A DNA stretch of 64,000 nt. Source: Setophaga petechia (lineage: Eukaryota > Chordata > Aves > Passeriformes > Parulidae). The stretch spans positions 10,598,501-10,662,500 of the forward strand of contig JANCRA010000019.1 of NCBI GenBank assembly GCA_024362935.1. Reading direction: 5' to 3'. The translations under genes were made by a program, and so were the position numbers. Shown piece by piece: positions 57,897 to 64,000 of the stretch (the stretch's first letter is position 1; the number at the start of each line of letters is the position of its first letter). The notes beneath the pieces were generated by a model. It ran no database searches. It was not told the origin of the DNA and saw nothing but the letters and a program-made list of their open reading frames with translations.

Positions 57897-60273
57897 GGAA
57901 CTCATAGTTTAGGATCCTAATATAAACCATGATGAAAAAGCTGTAGAATAATTTTTACTGTAATTATGCCAGTGTTTTAATATTTGGTAGGCTTTTCTCC
58001 TTTATTAAACACTTGTGTGAACTTTTCTAACTTGAAATAGTAAAATTTTTATTGACTCAAAACAACAATGCTAGATTTATTTCTTCACAAATATAACAAC
58101 TTTTTCTTCATAATTTGTCATCCATTAATATTGGTTAGGATTTCTGATTAATTATCTAATATTTTTCAAGAAACCCTTTGAACAGGCTCATTAAGGAGCC
58201 TAGAGATCAGGAGTTCATTAAGAAAAAAAAGCTTAGAAACATAACAGAGAAAATTGTAAATCCACATTTTATTGCTGTTTGGCCTTCAAATACAACTCTT
58301 TCTGTAACTTACAGTCTTTTAAAATTTGAACATCAAACACAATGAATTGCACATGAAGCTGCATCACGGAGTTTTTAGCTCACGTTAGACTGAATTTTTT
58401 TGTATTTGTGTCAAATTCAACATCATTGACACTGATAGGACACATGTTACTTCTGAGGAAAGATTTCCTAAAAGACCTTTTCTAAAAATCTTTCCTAAAA
58501 GACCCTTTGAACATGGCTCTATTTGTAGTGGTTACAGGTGGTAAAAACCCCCACACCTGACCAAATATTATTACTCTTATTAGGTCGTCAAATCAAGAAT
58601 ATACTCAGTACAGTGACTTTACCATTAGGTCTGCAGCAGCCTATTGACAGATTAGCATGATATATTCAATGAGAAATTTAAGCATTTATCAAAAATTACA
58701 TAATTCCTATTATTTCTGAAATTTAAATTGTTAGCTATTTCCTATGAGTCCTAAGTCATTGGAAATTGAATACTAGTTAAAATAAATATAATATTCTTAC
58801 TGATTGCACCAAAAAGTGGCAAATATTTTAGGGTTCCACACAGTCTTTATTCACTGAGCAGCAGGTGTAAAAAGAAAAATTATATTTAAAAGAATCTAAG
58901 AGTCTGAAGTCAGACAAGTCAGACAAATGAGTTTGAGCACAACACTACAGGAACATCGGAGACATTTTTCCTCAGAAACAGAATTTGAAAATGAAACAGA
59001 ATATTACTTCATGCTGCTCACTATAAAAGCCTTGAGAATTCTTTCTCATTTCACTTAAACCAGTGTTCTTGTGAAGTAACTCTGCTCAGAAGAACAGAAA
59101 CACTTCAGATTTACATTAGTGTGTTAATGAAGTAAGACTTTGGCCCTGAGATTTAGCTCTTTCGTTAGTAATTTATACTCTCATTAGGGATTTATAGAAA
59201 TGAGAATCTAGGCTCAAATGCTAATTGAGAATTGTCAGTTGTAAATAAGTGCTAACAAGATAAATTTGCTCCTGGTCACACTGAACAGAGACCTGCATTT
59301 TGCAAAATGAAACTCTTCCTTTAATATTTTTTTTTTTAATCCTGGTTATTAGGATGCAAGTAATTCTGCTGCTCTATTCCCCTGCCTGCTCTCGCATTTG
59401 GTGCTGCATCCTCCATCCCTCACCCTCTGCAGGGGGTGGACGTGGCAGGGGCTATGTGTGTGAGTTGTGAGCACTTTCTTTAGTCCTGGTGAAGACCCTC
59501 TGTTCTCTTACACTGGGGCAAGCAGAGGTGGAGCCCATCCTGGAGGAGCCCTGTGTGAGTGTTGTGTGTCATCACATGGATGCTGGGGATGGTCACAAAG
59601 GGCCAAATCCAAAGAGCACCCAAAGAGGAACCAGACCAAAACCTGAGCAGCACAGGTATGATCAGGAAACCAGGCACAGGTCACCCCAAAACATGCAGCC
59701 ACTAGTCAGTCTATGTTTAGATTAAGCCCAATACTGAGGTGAGGTTTCAATCTCTCTATATTCAGTGAAGAGGGGTTCCCAGGAGTAACTTGAACGCTGC
59801 CCACTCTGGTTAGTTAAGCTTGGGGAGTAGAGTTTAGGTCACATCTCCAGATGAATCCTATTTTAATTTTAACCAAATACAATATAGAAATTATAGCAAA
59901 GACATGCTAACTCCTGGATGAAGCATCTGGCTTGTATAAACCTGCGAAAGGCAATCTGAAAATTGGTCTCAGCATCAGGGAAAAAACTCAGTTTTAATCC
60001 ACCTTCCCATGTTCTTTCAGAAGAAAAATAAATCCTTTCTCTATATCTTTCACATAGAGACACAGTCCCTCATGCAGCCTGAACAAAGTGAAATCCACAC
60101 AAGAGTCTAGTCATCAGTAGCCACCAAACCACCACCCAAATTTACAGTTGTTGCACACTATTTTCTGTGAAAAAGAATTCAACTTCATCTAGTGAATTGT
60201 TGTAGGCAGCTATTAAGAAACAAAGCAAAGCAAATCATTTTATGTATTTAAGGAAAACAACAACAAGGAATTG
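57897..60273. other. Non-coding DNA between the two solo LTRs
   Basis: About 2.4 kb of AT-rich sequence without viral genes or recognisable exons. A GC-richer patch at 59380-59720 shows no motif. Confidence 0.55.
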
Positions 60274-60278
60274 CCAGT
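60274..60278. repeat. Target-site duplication of solo LTR 2, left (CCAGT)
   Basis: Equals 61569-61573. Confidence 0.9.
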
Positions 60279-60635
60279 TGTCGTGGGTTTACAGGAAGTA
60301 GGTTTTCTGGGAATGGAGTGGCCAGAGGCCAATAGGTGTTCAGATCTTAAATTGACACTAAGCTTGGCCACTGAGGGTGGATGCGCCTCTGAGAACACAG
60401 GGGTTAGAAGCAGAGCACTCCCTTGAGCTCGCTCTCTTTTTGATTTCCGGCCAGCAAAGAGGCAAGGCCTCCCCTGCCCGGCTTTGAGCTGGGCGGGGGA
60501 GGGGAAAACCTGCGGCCCGGCAGAGGTAGGCCTGACCCCTCAGGATGGAAGGGTGGTGGGGACACCAGGAGGCGTTGGGCAGCCCCCCCCCCCAGGAGAG
60601 ACAGAGGGAGAGAGACCCCGAGAAGATTTGGGCAG

Positions 60636-60659
60636 CCCCCCCCCCCCCCCCCCCCCCCC
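60636..60659. repeat. C24 run
   Basis: Twenty-four C in a row inside solo LTR 2, prone to length error and i-motif/G-quadruplex folding. Confidence 0.9.
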
Positions 60660-61434
60660 AGCTAGAAGATGAGAGAGAGAGAGAGCTGGTACGGGCCTGT
60701 GGCCTTGAAGTGATATCGGCTGTGAAGAAGGAGGGGGGGGAAGGGGGAGTGCAGCAGGGAAGGAGCCTGGCCGCCTGCAGAAGTTTGTTAACCCCTTTCT
60801 GGACAATGAAGACCTCACAGAGCATTTGGACCTTTCCTGGAGGGAGATGGAGTGGATGATAAAGTGGAAATGGGCAAGAGAATGATAGTTGGAGCAGTGA
60901 GTGAGGCTGGGAGAGTGAAGAAGAGGCCGGAAGGAGATGATGGAGTAGCTGATTGCTGGACTCTTTTTGGTACAGCCACGGATAGAACCATGCTTCCTCG
61001 CGACACAGAGGCTGCATGCAAGGGGGGGAGGCGATGGCTCAGAATGAGAGGGTTCAGTTTTGGAGACCCCCCGGCCCCAGGGGGTAAATAAGTATGGGGG
61101 GGACAAGAGGTCCCGAGATGAGAGAAAACTGTGCCTTTTTTTTGGAACTGGTCAAAGCACCCTTAAAAGGATAACCCTTTGAAGTAGCTCTGTTTCATAT
61201 CCAGCGGTGAGAGCGCTGGGCATGCAAGGAAGAGGTCACCATGGCCCCAAGAAGGACTCCTCTCCTCTTGATGGACTGGAATTGAGTATTTACTGGGTGA
61301 TGGATGGAGACTTGAAATTTGGAAGATGTATTGGAAATGTGGTGGGGGGAGGAGGAAATGTTTTTGTGGAGTTTTCATTTTCCAGGTGTGTGTGTGTGTG
61401 TGTGGTTTTTTTTCTTTCCTTTTGTAGTTTAGTT

Positions 61435-61440
61435 AATAAA
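61435..61440 (+). terminator. Polyadenylation signal of solo LTR 2
   Basis: AATAAA in AGTTAATAAAC, followed by a T-rich stretch. Confidence 0.6.
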
Positions 61441-61568
61441 CTTTTTTTTTTTCTTTTCCCCTAAGGTAGAGGCCTGCTTTGCTTATTTCTTGGTCTCATC
61501 TCACAGCAAACACCAGGGAAGTATATTTTCATGGGGCATTGGCATTGTGCCAGTGTCAAACCATGACA

Positions 61569-61573
61569 CCAGT
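61569..61573. repeat. Target-site duplication of solo LTR 2, right (CCAGT)
   Basis: Matches 60274-60278. Confidence 0.9.
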
Positions 61574-63364
61574 TTTATTCATTTGTTTGTTTTTAAAAGA
61601 CACATAATTCAGTGCTTTCAAAACCCACAAAACAAAGTATAACAATAGGCCGGACGTTCTCTGAAGTTACAGAAGAAGCCCCCAGGAATCTCCTCTCAAA
61701 ACAGAGACTCACTTACATAACTGCCAGCCTTTTAGGAAAGTAAATAAGATTTTTTGGGTTGGTTTAGTACCAAGGGTCCCTGGTGATGGGCATTGCTCTG
61801 CATTACTCACTTGTCTTCTGAGCTTTCAGATGATTCTCCCTAGTCACCCCTGCCTTGGTGCAAGGTCCTCAGGCTCTCTTAGCACATATCTCTGTGAGAC
61901 AAGGACAATTTCTGGTTTACATTTTACTGGGAGATTACTTGCCAGGAGATATACTGAAACACTGCATGGTGTAAAGTTTCATAAGACAAACTTTTTGTTT
62001 TTTCCCAGGGTGACAGCTCTTAACATCATCTTTTCTGCCTTTGCAATAACTTAATGCATCTTTTTTTCACTATCTGTAGTTTTCCTCTGAATAGTTTTCT
62101 ATTATACCATGTGCTCTGGAGTCTTATCCCCAAGTACAAAGGAAAAGGAGGACAAAAGAAGCAGAAAGCTGCACTATGCCCCTTCATTGAACATAATCCT
62201 CCAGGTGAAGTGTGGCTCTGGTTCAGCACAGAGGCATACCAAGGTTTGCTCAACCTGCCCCAACCAGACAGTAAAATAATAATCTTAAGATATCTTCTTT
62301 CAACCAAAACTTAAAAGAAAGGAGTGAGAAACACAAAAATAGAGGGAGACATCAATATTTCTTAGCTTAAATCTAATAATTATTTAAATAACCCTTCAAG
62401 GTCAACTGGGTATGAGGTTTCCCAGTTTCTCCTTGGTTCCTGAACTAGGGAGCTTTTAGGTTAATAGCCTCTAAATTTTCCTGTGTCCTAGAGAGGAAAA
62501 GGTCTTGAAGACAGAGACAGTGAACTTAAATTTCACTTCCCCTTGGGTATCTCAAAGGAATTTTGCACCTAAAACTTTTTGGGCACCTAAAACTTACTAG
62601 GTTCAAGGGATACCCCCTAATGAAGACAACTTCATAATTAACAGGCTACTATTCACCTTCCACTGTATAAGAACTTGTGTCTGAAATGCAGGTACAAAAA
62701 TTAGGTTGTGTTGTTGTTTTGGGTTACTTTACATTTCGTTTGGGATTCATTAAAATTTAAAAAAAAATACAGAAATCAAAACAATAAGAATAAGAAAAGT
62801 GATCCTGTCTGGGCCTCTGCAAAAGTAATAAACTCCTGCCTATGCTTGGAACAACCTTAGCACCAGAGTGTACACAACACCTTACTTAGTTTACTGTTCT
62901 TTAAATTATAGTTTCTTAACCCTTAAAATATTTTTCATTTATGTCTTAAAATATCCTATTTAATCTACTTTCCTAGTTTTTTTAATCTTCCTTTCTTTAG
63001 GAGGGACCCCAACTCCTTTGCCCACTTATCCCACAGTGGGGCACACCCTTTTCTCATGGTGGCTAGATTCTCTGGTCCCTTCTCCAGCTTTCCTGCCTCT
63101 CACCCCATTGCTTTGTGTAGCTACAATTCCTTCCTCTCCCAACTTATCTCCAACAACTGAAAAATGATGATGCTGGAATGCAGAAGGACAATATTTTTAA
63201 ATCAGTGATTTAAAAGCCAATGTCTCATTTCTTTGTGCAGTTACACATATGCTTTTGTTTAGGTATCACCCAACTTCTAAAACACACCTCTATGTGACAA
63301 AAGCCACACCCCTAGGGGGTGCTGTCCTTGGCCCCACAACTTAAAAAGGATTTGAAGGGCTTTG
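61574..63364. other. AT-rich non-coding DNA, no gene seen
   Basis: No recognisable exon, RNA gene or repeat family; open frames are short and motif-free. Confidence 0.55.
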
Positions 63365-63710
63365 AATGTGTCCATAGGAGGGCCACAAAGGTGGGGAGAG
63401 GCCTGGAGGAATGTTTCATGAGGAGCAGCTAAGGACTTTGGGCTTGTCTAGTTTAGAGAAGAAGGCACTGATCACTCCTTCCTGGTGTCCAGGGACAGGA
63501 CACAAGGAAATGGTTCAAAGCTGCACCAAGGGAAGTTTAGAATTAGCATTAGGAAGCTAATTTCTCTCCTGAGAGAATGATCAAACACTGGAAAAGGCTC
63601 CCTAGAGAGGCAGTCCCATAACAGCAAGCTCTGATTTTTGGTCAGCCCTGAATTGGTCAGGCAGTTGGACTACATGATCATTGTAGGCTATTCCCCTCTG
63701 AAACAGTCTA
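63365..63710 (+). mobile_element. Diverged CR1 3' fragment
   Basis: GGGCCACAAAGGTGGGGAGA, then CTGGTGTCCAGGGACAGGAC, AACACTGGAAAAGGCTCCCT and GTTGGACTACATGATCATTG keep the order of the CR1 ORF2 end and 3' UTR in the + orientation. It is strongly decayed, with no open frame. Boundaries are approximate. Confidence 0.75.
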
Positions 63711-64000
63711 TTCTCTGCTCTTAAAATCACTTAAGCACCTTTCCAAGGAAGGCCCAATTCTGGAAGAGAAAAGTGAACAATAGTCAGGAATAAAGACTGT
63801 TTTATTCCAATGCTAGATTTTTTTTTTTTTTCATTTTTGAGTGTCAAAAAATAAATGTCTAGAAAATAAATGGGTTTTACTACCATCTTCAGATCAAAAA
63901 GGGCAATCACCTGATATTATTTTTGTATCATAAACTATTTTAATAGTAAAATAGTTAAACCTCCCATAAACACCTCTCATCAGGGTGGTTATTATTGCCT
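63711..64000. other. AT-rich non-coding DNA to the window end
   Basis: Nothing recognised beyond short T and A runs. Confidence 0.5.

Larger units (their letters stand above)
60279..61568 (+). mobile_element. Solo LTR 2 (1290 bp), same family as LTR 1
   Basis: Starts TGTCGTGGGTTTACAGG and ends GCCAGTGTCAAACCATGACA; the ends are imperfect inverted repeats. CCAGT flanks both sides. The polyadenylation signal is AATAAA at 61435-61440 on the + strand. Its 5' part is purine-rich on + and includes C11 (60583-60593), C24 (60636-60659), an AG run and a GT repeat (61386-61404). The 5-bp duplication fits class III (ERVL-like) elements. The 219- and 188-codon minus-strand frames here come from low-complexity text and are not genes. 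Confidence 0.9.

Noticed and set aside
57445..57930. 161-codon minus-strand frame
   Set aside because: Runs through solo LTR 1 and its end; proline/glycine-rich composition, no domain.
60358..61106. 219- and 188-codon minus-strand frames in solo LTR 2
   Set aside because: Low-complexity (G-, S-, P- and L-rich) translations of C and G runs in a non-coding LTR.
56633..61568. The two LTRs at 56.6 and 60.3 kb as ends of one provirus
   Set aside because: They are in opposite orientation, each has its own target duplication, and the 2.4 kb between them has no viral genes.
1..64000. CRISPR arrays, tRNA and rRNA genes
   Set aside because: No regularly spaced repeats and no cloverleaf or rRNA-like sequence were seen; the only tRNA-related sequence is the primer-binding site.

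Overview
The window looks like avian nuclear DNA, probably from a passerine. It carries CR1 LINE fragments with the typical avian CR1 3' region and avian-type LTR elements, on an AT-rich, intron- or desert-like background full of microsatellites. I found no host protein-coding exon I could defend, no rRNA or tRNA gene, and no CRISPR array. Most long open frames are chance readings of non-coding DNA or of repeats.

The main feature is a 6.19-kb endogenous retrovirus on the + strand (23244-29432). Its two 641-bp LTRs look identical by eye, and a 5-bp target duplication (TCAAA) flanks it. In order it holds: 5' LTR, a proline-tRNA primer-binding site, a 745-nt leader with an 87-bp tandem duplication, an intact 589-codon gag, a broken protease piece, a deletion removing reverse transcriptase, RNase H and the front of integrase, broken integrase pieces, a 222-codon truncated env surface-protein frame, a separate env membrane-anchor and tail piece in another frame, a polypurine tract, and the 3' LTR. 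The proline primer site, single CCHC knuckle, PPPY motif, gag-end amber codon in a readthrough-like context and GPF-type integrase tail point to a gammaretrovirus-like (class I) element. Identical LTRs around a gutted pol suggest a recent insertion of an already defective genome copied in trans.

Other mobile DNA: an old CR1 reverse-transcriptase fragment (about 2560-3960, minus strand) split by a younger CR1 3' fragment; CR1 tails near 36.8, 41.1 and 63.5 kb; the 3' part of an ERVL-like LTR (about 14830-15645); and two related solo LTRs in opposite orientation (56633-57891 minus; 60279-61568 plus), each with its own 5-bp target duplication.

The rest (roughly 4-14 kb, 16-23 kb, 29.5-56.6 kb) is AT-rich non-coding DNA. 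Within it are a GC-rich, regulatory-looking island at 42.83-43.45 kb ending in two tandem RFX X-box motifs, a second X-box-like pair at 31.6 kb, a 38-bp near-perfect palindrome at 40.8 kb, and an AT-rich homeodomain-site-dense stretch at 18.9-19.5 kb. Assignments rest on reading motifs by eye; no database search was possible.
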